A DNA stretch of 64,000 bases from Vibrio sinensis (GTDB taxonomy: Bacteria > Pseudomonadota > Gammaproteobacteria > Enterobacterales > Vibrionaceae), in assembly GCF_003605645.1 (NCBI RefSeq), contig NZ_QVMU01000010.1, positions 62,001 to 126,000 of the forward strand, in the 5' to 3' direction. A program made the translations under genes and the position numbers. The notes under the pieces were generated by a model. The model had not been told where the DNA came from. It did not search any database and saw nothing but the letters and a program-made list of their open reading frames with translations. Shown here piece after piece: positions 18,384-28,491 of this stretch (within the stretch, counting starts at the first letter, position 1; each line of letters starts with the position of its first letter).

Positions 18384-19853
18384 ATGAATGCTGAGTTGCT
18401 GATCAACGTGACCCCGAGCGAAATTCGTGTGGCCATGATTGAAGGGGGGACCCTACAAGAAATCCATGTGGAACGTGAATCTAAAAGAGGTATTGTTGGT
18501 AATATTTACAAAGGCAAAGTGAGCCGAGTATTGCCAGGAATGCAAGCTGCGTTTGTTGATATTGGCTTAGAAAAAGCCGCTTTCTTACACGCTTCAGATA
18601 TCGTTCCTCATACTGAATGTGTTGCTGAAAATGAGAAGCAGCAATTTCAGGTACGTGATATTTCAGAATTGGTCCGCCAAGGACAAGATATTGTCGTCCA
18701 AGTGGTGAAAGATCCATTAGGCACCAAAGGGGCTCGTCTAACGACAGATATCACCTTACCATCTCGCTATCTTGTTTTTATGCCAGGAGCTAGCCATGTT
18801 GGTGTTTCTCAACGCATTGATAGTGAAAAAGAACGAGATAGATTAAAAAAAGTGGTCTCTCATTATTGTGATGATGATGGTGGCTTTATCATTCGAACTG
18901 CTGCTGAGGGAGCGGATGAAAAAGAGTTGTCTCAAGATGCGGCTTTTTTGAAGCGTCTTTGGTCAAAAGTAAAAGATCGCCGTGCAAAATACAAAACTCG
19001 TTCGACCTTATACGGTGAATTGGGTTTGTCGCAGCGAATTTTACGTGACTTCGTTGGTACGGAATTGACCAATATTTTAGTCGATTCTCGTTTAGAGTTT
19101 GAGAACTTAAAAGAGTTTACCTCTGAATATGTTCCAGAATTGACTGATAAACTTCAGCTTTATGAAGGTGATAAGCCTATTTTCGATCTCTACGATACTG
19201 AAAATGAAATTCAGCGTTCGCTAGAACGAAAAGTAGAGTTAAAGTCAGGTGGTTACCTGATTATTGATCAAACTGAAGCAATGACGACGGTTGATATCAA
19301 TACTGGCGCTTTCGTTGGTCGTCGTAATTTGGAAGAGACCATCTTCAATACTAATGTTGAAGCGACTCAAGCGATTGCTCGACAACTTCGTTTGCGAAAT
19401 CTAGGTGGCATTATCATTATCGATTTTATTGATATGTTATCTGAAGATCATCGCAAGCGCGTTTTGGCATCATTAGAAGTAGCACTTGAGAAAGATCGCG
19501 TAAAAACCAACATTAACGGTTTCACCCAACTTGGTTTGGTGGAAATGACTCGTAAAAGAACGCGAGAAAGCATTGAACATATTCTCTGCTCTTCATGTCC
19601 AACCTGTGAAGGTCGAGGCAGCGTTAAGACCGTTGAAAGTGTTTGTTATGAGATCCTGCGTGAAGTTACCCGTGTAAATCGTGCTTATGATGCGGATAAA
19701 TTCGTTGTCTATGCAGCGCCAGCTGTTGCAGATACGCTACATGGCGATGAATCACATGCATTAGCGGAATTGGAAGTATTCATTGGTAAACAAGTGAAGA
19801 TTCAAGCGGAACCTCTTTATATTCAAGAGCAATTTGATGTCGTTATGATGTAA
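18384..19853 (+). CDS. rng: Ribonuclease G
   Basis: RNase G (489 residues), the short paralogue of RNase E that matures the 16S rRNA 5' end and degrades some mRNAs. It has the N-terminal S1 domain (about residues 38-125, GNIYKGKVSRVLPGMQAAFVDIG region), a 5' sensor/RNase H-like part, the DNase I-like catalytic region with TVDINTG and IIDFID, and the zinc-link CxxC pairs (CSSCPTC) near residue 405. There is no RNase E-type C-terminal scaffold. The RNase E inhibitor rraB lies 8 kb downstream. Confidence 0.96.
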   Translation: MNAELLINVTPSEIRVAMIEGGTLQEIHVERESKRGIVGNIYKGKVSRVLPGMQAAFVDIGLEKAAFLHASDIVPHTECVAENEKQQFQVRDISELVRQGQDIVVQVVKDPLGTKGARLTTDITLPSRYLVFMPGASHVGVSQRIDSEKERDRLKKVVSHYCDDDGGFIIRTAAEGADEKELSQDAAFLKRLWSKVKDRRAKYKTRSTLYGELGLSQRILRDFVGTELTNILVDSRLEFENLKEFTSEYVPELTDKLQLYEGDKPIFDLYDTENEIQRSLERKVELKSGGYLIIDQTEAMTTVDINTGAFVGRRNLEETIFNTNVEATQAIARQLRLRNLGGIIIIDFIDMLSEDHRKRVLASLEVALEKDRVKTNINGFTQLGLVEMTRKRTRESIEHILCSSCPTCEGRGSVKTVESVCYEILREVTRVNRAYDADKFVVYAAPAVADTLHGDESHALAELEVFIGKQVKIQAEPLYIQEQFDVVMM

Positions 19854-19863
19854 TAGGGCATTT

Positions 19864-22800
19864 GTGAATTCTACGGTAAATCGCTTAGTTAAATTTTTTC
19901 TTTGGTTAACGTTAACTGTGATTGTCATCTTGGCAATCACAGTGACGGTACTTCGTGCAACTTTGCCTCGCCTTGATCAGTTCCAAACGGAAATAACTCA
20001 ATGGGTGGCAAAGAGCACAGGTATAGAGTTTGAAATTGGCCAAATTAGTGGTTTTTGGCGCAACACGCATCCATCGATTCAGTTGTTGGATGTTCAAGCA
20101 AAAACACCTCAAGACAGTGATATTCATTTTTCGACTCAGAAAGTCGAAGTTGAATTTGATCTGTTTCAATCCTTAATTCAATTACAGCCCGTTATTACTG
20201 ATCTTAATATTCATGATTTGAAGTTGGATCTTAGAGCGATTGATTGGGCAGCAATAGAATCAACACCCAGCGAATCTTCTCATGCAGGAGAGCAAAAGCA
20301 GCTCGTTCAGCAATTAGATCAATTGCTCCTACGTCAACTTGATGAATTCTCTCTTCTCGATTCAGATATTCGTTTTATCGCTCTTGATGGTGTAGAGCGT
20401 CAGCTCGATATTCAAAAATTGCGTTGGAAGAACCAGGGTAATCGTCATAAAGCCGAAGGGAATGTGAGTTTCGCGGGGACCTCGCTAAGTTCGTTAGGGG
20501 TCGTCGCCGATTTTGTTGATCATGGTTCATTAACGGACGTTTCTGGTGAGTTTTACCTTTCAGCAGAAAATATTCGTGTTACTCCTTGGTTGACCTCTTA
20601 TTTGCAGGCCGAAACGGGTATTGAACATGGACAGATTAGCCTAAATAGCTGGGTCACTTTAGAGCACAGTAAGCCGATCAATGCCTATGTAAAATTAGAA
20701 CCATCAGAATTGATTTGGCAAGATGCTCACCAACACAGTTTGATGCTTGAATCTGGTGTATTCGATTTAGAACCGACCGAGAAAGGGTGGCAGATCAACG
20801 GGCGTTCCCTAAAGCTACGAACTGACAGCGATGAATGGCCAGAGCTAGATATATCGCTAGATTGGCAGCCAAAGTTGTGGCGCTTGAATGTGTCACAACT
20901 AGAGCTCGAAACCATTGTGCCGCTGTTGAAGCTTTCTCCTCAGTCTTCATCATTGTCATCGACGTTAGAAAACCTAAAAATGGGTGGCTTAGTTGAAGAT
21001 ATTCGCGTTTCTATGGGAGACAGTTTCGATTCATTGCGTTATTCCGCGTCACTAACTAATGGTCGAGTGAACCAGTGGGACTTATTGCCCGAAGTCCATA
21101 AATTAAGTGCTTCAGTTGCGGGTGATTTGAATCAAGCGAAAGCCAAAGTCACCTTGATTGATGACCAATTGCCTTATGGCGATGTGTTTCAAGCACCGCT
21201 GAATATCCGCCAAAGCGAAGTGGACATTGTTTGGCAAAATAATGGTGAGCAAGGCTTTTCATTATGGTCAGATAAAGTAACGGCGGCCACTCCAGATCTT
21301 CAAGTATTAGGTGCTTTCCGTTTAGATTTTCCCAAAGATAAAAGCCCATTCCTCTCTTTCTACGCGGAAGCAGATCTCTACAATGCTGGTGAAACGTGGC
21401 GCTATTTGCCAACGTTAGCATTAGGTTTGGACTTAACCGATTACCTCTCTACTGCCATTCAAGGCGGGAAAGTGAATACCGCGAAACTACTGTGGTATGG
21501 AGAGTTGGGTAATTTCCCTTATAAGAATAATGATGGAATGTTCCAAGCTTGGGTTGGTCTAAAAGATGCCAAATTTAGTTTTGATACCGCTTGGCCACCG
21601 ATTACAGATTTGCAGTTAGACTTGTTATTTCAAAATGACGCCATGTATTTAGATTCCAGTCATGCGACGTTGAAAGGTATGCAAGCACAGCGAATTACCG
21701 GTCGAATTCCAGAGTTAGCAGAAAATGGTCACTTGGAAATTGAAGCGAAAGTGTCAGGACAAGGGAATGCGGTTCGAGACTATATGATGGCATCGCCATT
21801 GGTTGACTCGGTAGGTGCTGCATTAACCACAGTGCAAGTTGCGGGAAAAGTGACCTCGAGCTTTCAGTTAGATATTCCCTTTAGTGACTATGATACTCGA
21901 GCATGGGGCTACGCCGATCTCAATAATAGTCTGGTGACGATTGATACCCCACCAATGACATTGGAATCTGTTTCGGGGCGAATTAAATTCGATAATGACG
22001 TCGTTAGTGCTGCTGGCTTAGCCGCGCAGTTGCTTGAACAGTCGGTTTCTGTTGATTTTAATGGTGAAAATGCGGGTCAAGGCTATGCAGTTAACATTGA
22101 TGTTGTCGGTGATTGGGATTTAAAACCCTTGGAACCTTATGTTGGTAAAAAATGGCTTAACCCTTTGAAAGGGCATGCACCTTGGCGAACGGATGTCGAT
22201 ATCCAGCTTAATGATGTCGGATTTACTTACCAAATTGATAGTAGTGCTGATCTAACCATGGTAAGCAGCCAATATCCTTACCCTCTTAATAAACAACTTA
22301 AAGAGGCTGGAAAGGCTCGTTTGCAGGCTTCTGGGAATCAGCAAACTATCTCTGCTCGGTTGCAGTTGCCTAACTTAAAATATCAAGCTGAGATTAACAT
22401 TGCTTCCAAGACACCGGTAATTTCTGCTACGAACTTAGTCCTAGGAAAAGGCAGTTATAAAATTAGCCCAGTCGTTGGACATTACGCACAAATTCGCAGT
22501 GATAAACTAAACTTAGATGACTGGTTTGAATTGCTCTTTAAAACCGAGCCCGCAGAGAAAGGAACAATTTACGCTTCTAACATGCCGACAATTCCTATGC
22601 CGCAACGTGTTGATCTCGATGTAAAAGAGCTGACAGTGGCAAGTGTTGATTGGAATGATGTAGTGTTTGACGCTAAGCGCAAAAATCTTGGTTGGTACAT
22701 GACACTGGACAGTCAGGAAGCTAAGGGAGAGGCGAGTTATATTGAGCCATATGATCTTACCGTTGCGTTGGATCGTTTACATGTTTATGTTCCTGCGCTG

Positions 22801-23742
22801 GATAAGGTAACCAGTGATAGCAGTAAGACGTTATTTAAAGCGGATGATCAAAGTTTACCGCTGATCTCTAATTTAGATCGTTCTATTCATGAATATGTTC
22901 CAAATCTAACGTTAACCATCGATGACTTTTGGATTCAAGGCTACAAGGTTGGAGAAACCCACCTTGACCTTCAACGTAAAGGTAACACGCTAGAGTGGAA
23001 AAAACTGTCAGTAAAAAGTGGCAGCAGTCATGTCGATATGAATGGTTCTTGGACATTAGATGAAAAGAGTAGTCATACTAAACTGAATATTACCTTACAA
23101 GGTGATGACAATAGCGAAGTGATGGAAAGGTTTGGTATTTCATCGGGGATCCAAAAAGCATCGTTTGATATTACATCCGCTCTTGAGTGGGATGGTGCTC
23201 CTTGGTCGATGAAAGTGGATAGCTTGCATGGCGATGTTGATTCGAAATTTGGTAAAGGTGTCATTTCGGATGTAAGTGGAGCAGCGCGCTTACTTGGTCT
23301 GTTTAGTCTTGATTCAATTATTCGTAAAATGCAGCTCGACTTTAGTGATGTTTTTGATAAAGGAATGGCTTTCAACTCTATTGAGGGTACGGGTGAGATT
23401 AAAAATGGCATATTCCTCACTAATGATATCACCATGGATGCAGTGGCAGGGGAGATGACCATAAAGGGGTTGGTTAACTTAAACTCTCGCCTTATTGATG
23501 CTGAAGTTAATTTTGTACCAGATATTACATCAGGTATTCCAGTGCTTACAGCATTTGCTGTGACCCCTCAAACCGCCTTGTATGTGCTTGCGATTACGAC
23601 CGTTATCGCCCCTGTTGTGGAAGTATTCACTCAAGTAACTTATGAAGTGAAAGGGCCAATTGATGCCCCTGTCGTTAAAGAACTTTCACGGAGTAAAGGT
23701 GAGTTTAAATTACCGAAAAAATTACGAGAGCTAGCGAAGTAA
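19864..23742 (+). CDS. yhdP: YhdP, AsmA-like phospholipid-transport protein
   Basis: Very long (1292 residues) member of the AsmA/VPS13-like bridge proteins. In E. coli YhdP with TamB and YdbH carries phospholipids from the inner to the outer membrane. The N-terminal signal anchor spans about residues 10-32; the rest is repeated beta-strand segments expected to build a hydrophobic groove, with the conserved C-terminal domain about residues 1100-1270. GTG start with AGGG 7 bases upstream, 10 bases after rng. The length agrees with the E. coli protein (about 1266). Confidence 0.93.
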   Translation: MNSTVNRLVKFFLWLTLTVIVILAITVTVLRATLPRLDQFQTEITQWVAKSTGIEFEIGQISGFWRNTHPSIQLLDVQAKTPQDSDIHFSTQKVEVEFDLFQSLIQLQPVITDLNIHDLKLDLRAIDWAAIESTPSESSHAGEQKQLVQQLDQLLLRQLDEFSLLDSDIRFIALDGVERQLDIQKLRWKNQGNRHKAEGNVSFAGTSLSSLGVVADFVDHGSLTDVSGEFYLSAENIRVTPWLTSYLQAETGIEHGQISLNSWVTLEHSKPINAYVKLEPSELIWQDAHQHSLMLESGVFDLEPTEKGWQINGRSLKLRTDSDEWPELDISLDWQPKLWRLNVSQLELETIVPLLKLSPQSSSLSSTLENLKMGGLVEDIRVSMGDSFDSLRYSASLTNGRVNQWDLLPEVHKLSASVAGDLNQAKAKVTLIDDQLPYGDVFQAPLNIRQSEVDIVWQNNGEQGFSLWSDKVTAATPDLQVLGAFRLDFPKDKSPFLSFYAEADLYNAGETWRYLPTLALGLDLTDYLSTAIQGGKVNTAKLLWYGELGNFPYKNNDGMFQAWVGLKDAKFSFDTAWPPITDLQLDLLFQNDAMYLDSSHATLKGMQAQRITGRIPELAENGHLEIEAKVSGQGNAVRDYMMASPLVDSVGAALTTVQVAGKVTSSFQLDIPFSDYDTRAWGYADLNNSLVTIDTPPMTLESVSGRIKFDNDVVSAAGLAAQLLEQSVSVDFNGENAGQGYAVNIDVVGDWDLKPLEPYVGKKWLNPLKGHAPWRTDVDIQLNDVGFTYQIDSSADLTMVSSQYPYPLNKQLKEAGKARLQASGNQQTISARLQLPNLKYQAEINIASKTPVISATNLVLGKGSYKISPVVGHYAQIRSDKLNLDDWFELLFKTEPAEKGTIYASNMPTIPMPQRVDLDVKELTVASVDWNDVVFDAKRKNLGWYMTLDSQEAKGEASYIEPYDLTVALDRLHVYVPALDKVTSDSSKTLFKADDQSLPLISNLDRSIHEYVPNLTLTIDDFWIQGYKVGETHLDLQRKGNTLEWKKLSVKSGSSHVDMNGSWTLDEKSSHTKLNITLQGDDNSEVMERFGISSGIQKASFDITSALEWDGAPWSMKVDSLHGDVDSKFGKGVISDVSGAARLLGLFSLDSIIRKMQLDFSDVFDKGMAFNSIEGTGEIKNGIFLTNDITMDAVAGEMTIKGLVNLNSRLIDAEVNFVPDITSGIPVLTAFAVTPQTALYVLAITTVIAPVVEVFTQVTYEVKGPIDAPVVKELSRSKGEFKLPKKLRELAK

Positions 23743-23753
23743 GGAGTACTGAT

Positions 23754-24572
23754 ATGGCTCAAATGGGACTGATTCAAATGACTTCGGGGCCAAATGCTGA
23801 GGAAAACCTCCGTTATATGGCGACGCAAATTGGCCAGTTAGCGCGTGAGGGAGCACAACTCATCATTTCACCAGAGAATGCATTGGTGTTTGGCTCTCGC
23901 GCTGACTATTATCATTATGCAGAGGCATTAGATGATGGCCCACTGCAAGCCGAAGTTGCGTCATTGGCGAAGCAGTTTTCCGTTTGGGTTGTGATAGGCA
24001 GTATGCCTATTCGTACCTCTCGAGGAGTCGAGACAACCACTATTGTTTTTGACCATAATGGTAAGCTAGCAAGCCATTATGCTAAATTGCATATGTTTGA
24101 TGTGGATGTTGCCGATGGACATCGACGTTATCGTGAGTCAGAAACATTTACCGCTGGGGCTCAAATCGTCACGGTTTCGACGCCGTTTGCGCACCTTGGA
24201 TTAAGTATCTGCTATGATGTCCGCTTTCCGTCGCTGTATACTGAATTGGCTCAGCTAGGAGCGAATGTGTTATTAGTTCCAGCTGCATTTACAGCGGTGA
24301 CTGGGCGAGCCCACTGGGAAACTCTGTTAAAAGCTCGTGCTATAGAAACGCAATCTTGGGTCGTCGCTGTTAATCAAGTTGGCACACACCCTTGCGGACG
24401 ACAAACTTGGGGTCATTCCATGGTCGTATCACCATGGGGAAAAGTGGTGGCAAGTTTAACCGATCAAACTGCGAATCTATTAGTCGATATTAATGTATCT
24501 CAAGTCGATGAGTTACGTGTCGCAATGCCAGTATTACAACATAGCCGATTCAACAATCAATTAAAGAATTAA
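23754..24572 (+). CDS. carbon-nitrogen hydrolase (Nit1/YbeM-like amidase)
   Basis: 272-residue nitrilase-superfamily protein. The catalytic triad can be read: Glu41 in SPENAL, Lys111 in YAKLHMFDV, and Cys153 in SICYDVRFP. The CYDVRFP signature and the length match the Nit1/deaminated-glutathione amidase branch, which repairs deaminated glutathione made by transaminase side reactions; that substrate is inferred from the family. It lies between yhdP (12 bases) and tldD (9 bases), probably one operon. Confidence 0.85.
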   Translation: MAQMGLIQMTSGPNAEENLRYMATQIGQLAREGAQLIISPENALVFGSRADYYHYAEALDDGPLQAEVASLAKQFSVWVVIGSMPIRTSRGVETTTIVFDHNGKLASHYAKLHMFDVDVADGHRRYRESETFTAGAQIVTVSTPFAHLGLSICYDVRFPSLYTELAQLGANVLLVPAAFTAVTGRAHWETLLKARAIETQSWVVAVNQVGTHPCGRQTWGHSMVVSPWGKVVASLTDQTANLLVDINVSQVDELRVAMPVLQHSRFNNQLKN

Positions 24573-24581
24573 GAGCGAAGT

Positions 24582-26027
24582 ATGACAATAAACCATGTAG
24601 AAGATGCATTGCTAACGCCTGCTGGACTGACCGAGCAAGATATTGCTGACACTCTAGCAAGTATCGCTACGCGCCAGATTGATTATGCCGATATCTATTT
24701 TCAATCTAGCTGGCACGAGTCGCTAGTTCTGGAAGATAGCATCATTAAAGATGGCTCATTTAACATTGATTGTGGTGTTGGTGTTCGCGCTGTTACTGGT
24801 GAAAAAACCGGTTTTGCATATTCAGACCAAATTCAGCTTGAGGGGCTTAAGCAAAGTGCTATTGCCGCTCGAGGTATTGCTCAGCAAGGACAAAATGGTC
24901 GAGTTCAAGCGTTTAAACGAACAGACAACCAAAATAACTATGCAGCAGTTAACCCATTAGAAAGTTGGGAAAAAGAACAAAAAACAACTTTGCTTAAAGA
25001 GCTAGATGCTTACATCCGTACCAAAGAGCCATTGATCAAAGAAGTCTCGATTAGTTTAAGTGGTGTTCATGAGCAAATGCTTGTAGCAGCAACTGACGGA
25101 ACGTATGCCGGTGATATTCGCCCATTAGTTCGATTATCGATCAGTGTACTTGCTCAACGTGGCGATCGTCGTGAGCGTGGTAGTTCAGGCGGCGGTGGCC
25201 GTTTCAGCTACGATTTCTTCTTATCGCAAGACAATGGCAACCAAATTGCTTACCAATTCGCAGATGAAGCAATCCGAATGGCACTTGTGAACCTAGAAGC
25301 CGATGCAGCACCGGCAGGTACAATGCCAGTTGTTCTTGGTTCTGGTTGGCCTGGTGTCTTGTTACATGAGGCGGTGGGGCATGGCCTAGAGGGGGATTTC
25401 AACCGCAAAGAATCCTCGGTCTTTAGTGGCAAAATCGGCCAGCAAGTCACCTCTAAGCATTGTACGATTGTGGATGATGGTACGTTAAAAGATCTTCGTG
25501 GTTCATTAAACATTGATGATGAAGGCGTTGCTGGTCAATACAATACCTTGATTGAAAATGGCGTATTGAAAGGCTACATGCAGGATAAACTCAATGCTCG
25601 TTTAATGGGCGTTGCACCTACAGGTAATGGTCGTCGTGAGTCTTATGCGCATTTGCCAATGCCACGTATGACCAATACTTATATGCTGCCGGGTGAACAT
25701 ACACCAGAAGAGATCATTTCAACCGTTAAGAAAGGGCTATATGCACCAAACTTTGGTGGTGGCCAAGTGGATATTACATCGGGCAAGTTTGTATTCTCAA
25801 CGTCAGAAGCTTACTTGATTGAAGATGGGAAAATCACTCGTCCAGTGAAAGGGGCAACCTTGGTTGGCTCTGGTATCGAAGCGATGCAACAAGTTTCTAT
25901 GGTTGGTAATGATTTGAGTATTGACCGTGGTGTTGGCGTCTGTGGTAAAGCGGGTCAAAGCGTTCCTGTTGGTGTTGGCCAGCCTACGTTGAAGCTTGAT
26001 TCCATTACCGTTGGTGGTACTGAATAG
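24582..26027 (+). CDS. tldD: TldD, metalloprotease subunit
   Basis: 481 residues. TldD and its partner TldE (PmbA) form a heterodimeric zinc protease that degrades unfolded peptides and matures microcin B17 or CcdA in E. coli. The metal-binding motif HEAVGH (His262, Glu263, His267) lies in a well-conserved context followed by GLEGDFNRK. The C-terminal domain with PVGVGQPTL is intact. No tldE/pmbA gene is in this window. A strong terminator follows. Confidence 0.97.
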   Translation: MTINHVEDALLTPAGLTEQDIADTLASIATRQIDYADIYFQSSWHESLVLEDSIIKDGSFNIDCGVGVRAVTGEKTGFAYSDQIQLEGLKQSAIAARGIAQQGQNGRVQAFKRTDNQNNYAAVNPLESWEKEQKTTLLKELDAYIRTKEPLIKEVSISLSGVHEQMLVAATDGTYAGDIRPLVRLSISVLAQRGDRRERGSSGGGGRFSYDFFLSQDNGNQIAYQFADEAIRMALVNLEADAAPAGTMPVVLGSGWPGVLLHEAVGHGLEGDFNRKESSVFSGKIGQQVTSKHCTIVDDGTLKDLRGSLNIDDEGVAGQYNTLIENGVLKGYMQDKLNARLMGVAPTGNGRRESYAHLPMPRMTNTYMLPGEHTPEEIISTVKKGLYAPNFGGGQVDITSGKFVFSTSEAYLIEDGKITRPVKGATLVGSGIEAMQQVSMVGNDLSIDRGVGVCGKAGQSVPVGVGQPTLKLDSITVGGTE

Positions 26028-26070
26028 TTTTAATAGTTATGTATTTCTAATACATACAGTAGCATTAAAT

Positions 26071-26099
26071 AAAAAGCGACGCTAAAACGTCGCTTTTTT
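26071..26099. terminator. bidirectional terminator between tldD and arcA
   Basis: AAAAAGCGACG, loop CTAAAA, CGTCGCTTTTTT: a perfect stem with an A run on one side and a T run on the other, placed between two convergent genes. Confidence 0.9.
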
Positions 26100-26174
26100 A
26101 TTTGTCATTTTCCGCCATAGATAGGCTATTCGGCATGTACGGTTATTAAATAATGAGTAACCTGAATCGTCAGT

Positions 26175-27395
26175 CTAAATGCTATCTCGCTCGATTGGGC
26201 AACTCATACAGCGTGCCCCCCCTCGACCTCGACCTAGTTCATTACCTGGTATCGTGAGAACTTCTATTCCGGCTTTATCGTATTTCTCATTGGTATAGAC
26301 ATTACGTTCATAACTGATCACTACCCCGGGTTTAACGGTTAATACATTATTGGCGTCATTCCACTGTTCCCGCTCGGCTTCGTAGCTATCACCACCCGTC
26401 GTAATAATTTTTAGTGCATCTAAATTTAACGCTTCTTCAATCGCGTGTTTATAACTAGGTACTTGATCAACATTCATACATCCTTGACCATTTGGCGTTA
26501 GTCGCCAAGTTTCTAAGTCATCACGCATAATTTCTGGATATACAGAAAAAGTATCAATATCCATATGAGTCATGACCGTATCTAAATGCATGCAAGAACG
26601 ATGTTTTGGTAGGTTAATTGCGATAACTTCGGTCGCTTGCTGGTGTTTGAATAATTGAGCCGCAAGGTTTTCAACGCCTTGTACTGTCGTACGTTCCGAC
26701 ATACCGACTAAAACGGCACCGTTGCCAATAACCAATACGTCCCCGCCTTCAATGTTAGCGTTGTCGTAATGCAAATCTTCATCACCGAAATATTTAATAA
26801 AATCTTGTCCAGCAAATACCGGATGCCAATGATAAATTGCACGTAAATGATTGGTCTCTCTTTGGCGTGCTGGCATCATCATCGGATTTAGAGAAACACC
26901 ACCGTAAACCCAACATGAAGTATCACGAGTAAATAGATGGTTAGGTAGTGGCTCTATTACAAAGTCCAATCTACTATGCATTTTCGGTAAGATAGATGAT
27001 GTCTTTATAGGGAGCTCTGAATAGGCTAAGCCACCAAGAAAAATGGTCGCAAGGTGTTCATTATCCATTTCTGATAAGTAGTGACGAAAATCTCGAGCAA
27101 ATGTGGGGCCGTAACGAAAGTCTGAGATTTGCGTATTGAGTAGCCACTCACGAGCTGGTGGAACGGCAAGTGTTTCAACTAACAGATCGTGCAACAGCAA
27201 TACCTCAACATCTTGCGATCTGAGTGTATTGGCAAAAACATCGTGTTCTTCACCCGCGGCTTCAACTGCCAATACATCATCAAACAGTAATTCGTGGCAA
27301 TTTGAAGGGGTGAGGTGGGTGAGTGCGCGTTCTGGGCGATTTAATAACACACGTCTCAATTGGCCAACTTCTGAGCCTACGTACAACTTACTCAT
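26175..27395 (-). CDS. arcA: Arginine deiminase
   Basis: 406-residue arginine deiminase, converting L-arginine to citrulline and ammonia in the first step of the ADI pathway. The guanidine-modifying fold is shown by the N-terminal NRP motif, by HxD-containing segment [13 protein letters not shown], by [17 protein letters not shown], and by the catalytic cysteine near the C-terminus (Cys399 in CMSCPI, after RGRGGAR). No catabolic ornithine transcarbamylase or carbamate kinase gene is next to it; argF lies 24 kb away. It is convergent with tldD and divergent from rraB. Confidence 0.94.
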   Translation of the reverse strand: MSKLYVGSEVGQLRRVLLNRPERALTHLTPSNCHELLFDDVLAVEAAGEEHDVFANTLRSQDVEVLLLHDLLVETLAVPPAREWLLNTQISDFRYGPTFARDFRHYLSEMDNEHLATIFLGGLAYSELPIKTSSILPKMHSRLDFVIEPLPNHLFTRDTSCWVYGGVSLNPMMMPARQRETNHLRAIYHWHPVFAGQDFIKYFGDEDLHYDNANIEGGDVLVIGNGAVLVGMSERTTVQGVENLAAQLFKHQQATEVIAINLPKHRSCMHLDTVMTHMDIDTFSVYPEIMRDDLETWRLTPNGQGCMNVDQVPSYKHAIEEALNLDALKIITTGGDSYEAEREQWNDANNVLTVKPGVVISYERNVYTNEKYDKAGIEVLTIPGNELGRGRGGARCMSCPIERDSI

Positions 27396-27955
27396 TTTGT
27401 ATCCTTACATTTTTTCCTGAGCATAGTTATGACAATCTTCAGGTTAAGATGCAAGCCGCTAAAACAGCCTCATGGTCTGTTTTGTCTGTTCTTATTAGCG
27501 ATATATGCTGATATTTTAAATTTAACACTGGCTAATCGATGTTTTAGAACTTTCCTATTGTGGTGAGTTGTTTGAGTGACTATGCGAAAAAGCGAAATCT
27601 TACAAATGTAATCTTGAGTGTTTTTTCAGCATAAAAAATCAATATATCGATATCATGAGTATAAATAGCGTAGTTGTATGCATTTTTTAAAAACAAAAAA
27701 TATGCGTGAATCAGAGATAAAAACGCATAATAGTAGTATCGCTGACAATAATGGCAGCGGAATATAATGCTAAAGTTAGATAATTTGGTGAATTTGTTAA
27801 AATATTGTACTCACGATGCGACTTGTTTTTTTGATCTTAACGCACGGGATAAAGATCCGCATCAAAAGCGATTCTAGGTAGTATTTTTTCTTGATCCATG
27901 CGATATTTCGCCACTATTAATTATGTTCAATTTTATGACTATCTGGAGCACAACT
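27396..27955. other. 560-base divergent intergenic region between arcA and rraB
   Basis: No credible gene; short frames here lack ribosome sites. It should hold opposing promoters. For rraB, a TATAAT at 27763-27768 with a CTGACA at 27742-27747 (15-base spacing, suboptimal) is the best candidate. A spaced inverted repeat TATGCGT/ACGCATA lies at 27701-27729. A folded leader element follows at 27815-27863. The sequence is AT-rich with several A and T runs around 27600-27720. Confidence 0.5.
27815..27863 (+). promoter_or_regulatory. structured 5' leader upstream of rraB
   Basis: GATGCG (27815-27820) and GATCTT (27833-27838) pair with the continuous right arm AAGATCCGCATC (27852-27863), giving 12 base pairs with a 12-base internal bulge containing a T7 run and a 13-base apical loop. 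It lies downstream of the candidate promoter and 92 bases upstream of the rraB start. Confidence 0.4.
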
Positions 27956-28375
27956 ATGTCTCACGAAGATGAATACTTGTCTGTTGAAGAGTTTATTGAG
28001 ATTCAAAAAGAAGAGACTCGCGATATTATTCAAGCACTATTAGAAGATGGCAGTGATCCAGATGCTTTGTATGAAATCGAGCATCACTTATTTGCTGAAG
28101 ATTTTAATAAGCTAGAAAAAGCGGTTGTTGAAGCATTTAAGATGGGTTTTGAAGTTTTAGAAGCTGAAGAGACTGAAGACGAAGACGGTAAAGTGCTACT
28201 TTGCTGTGATGCAACGATGCAATCGACTCTGAATCCAGAAGCGATCGATGTGCAAGTTGAAAAGCTAGTTAATCTAGCTGAAAAATTCGACATTATTTAT
28301 GATGGTTGGGGCACTTACTACGAAGGTGAAGATGCTCTCTACCCAGAAGAAGACGATGAAGACGAAGACGAGTAA
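27956..28375 (+). CDS. rraB: RraB, regulator of RNase E activity
   Basis: 139-residue acidic protein that binds RNase E and inhibits its activity, changing degradosome composition. The family N-terminus ([15 protein letters not shown]...) and the DGWGTYYEG motif are present, and the protein ends in an unusually acidic tail of Asp/Glu after LYPEE. The ATG at 27956 has TGGAGC 8-13 bases upstream; the longer frame beginning at 27923 has no ribosome site. A terminator follows directly. Confidence 0.94.
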   Translation: MSHEDEYLSVEEFIEIQKEETRDIIQALLEDGSDPDALYEIEHHLFAEDFNKLEKAVVEAFKMGFEVLEAEETEDEDGKVLLCCDATMQSTLNPEAIDVQVEKLVNLAEKFDIIYDGWGTYYEGEDALYPEEDDEDEDE

Positions 28376-28394
28376 TTAACCCGTTTTCTCATGA

Positions 28395-28426
28395 TAAAAA
28401 TACCAGCCATACGGCTGGTATTTTTG
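28395..28426 (+). terminator. terminator after rraB
   Basis: AAAAATACCAGCC, loop ATAC, GGCTGGTATTTTT: a perfect 13-bp stem including A/T ends, 20 bases after the stop. Confidence 0.9.
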
Positions 28427-28491
28427 TTTCTATATGCGTTTCTATTCTTTATACTTGAGCTAATTTTTGATCTAGCGCAAGTTTATAAGAC

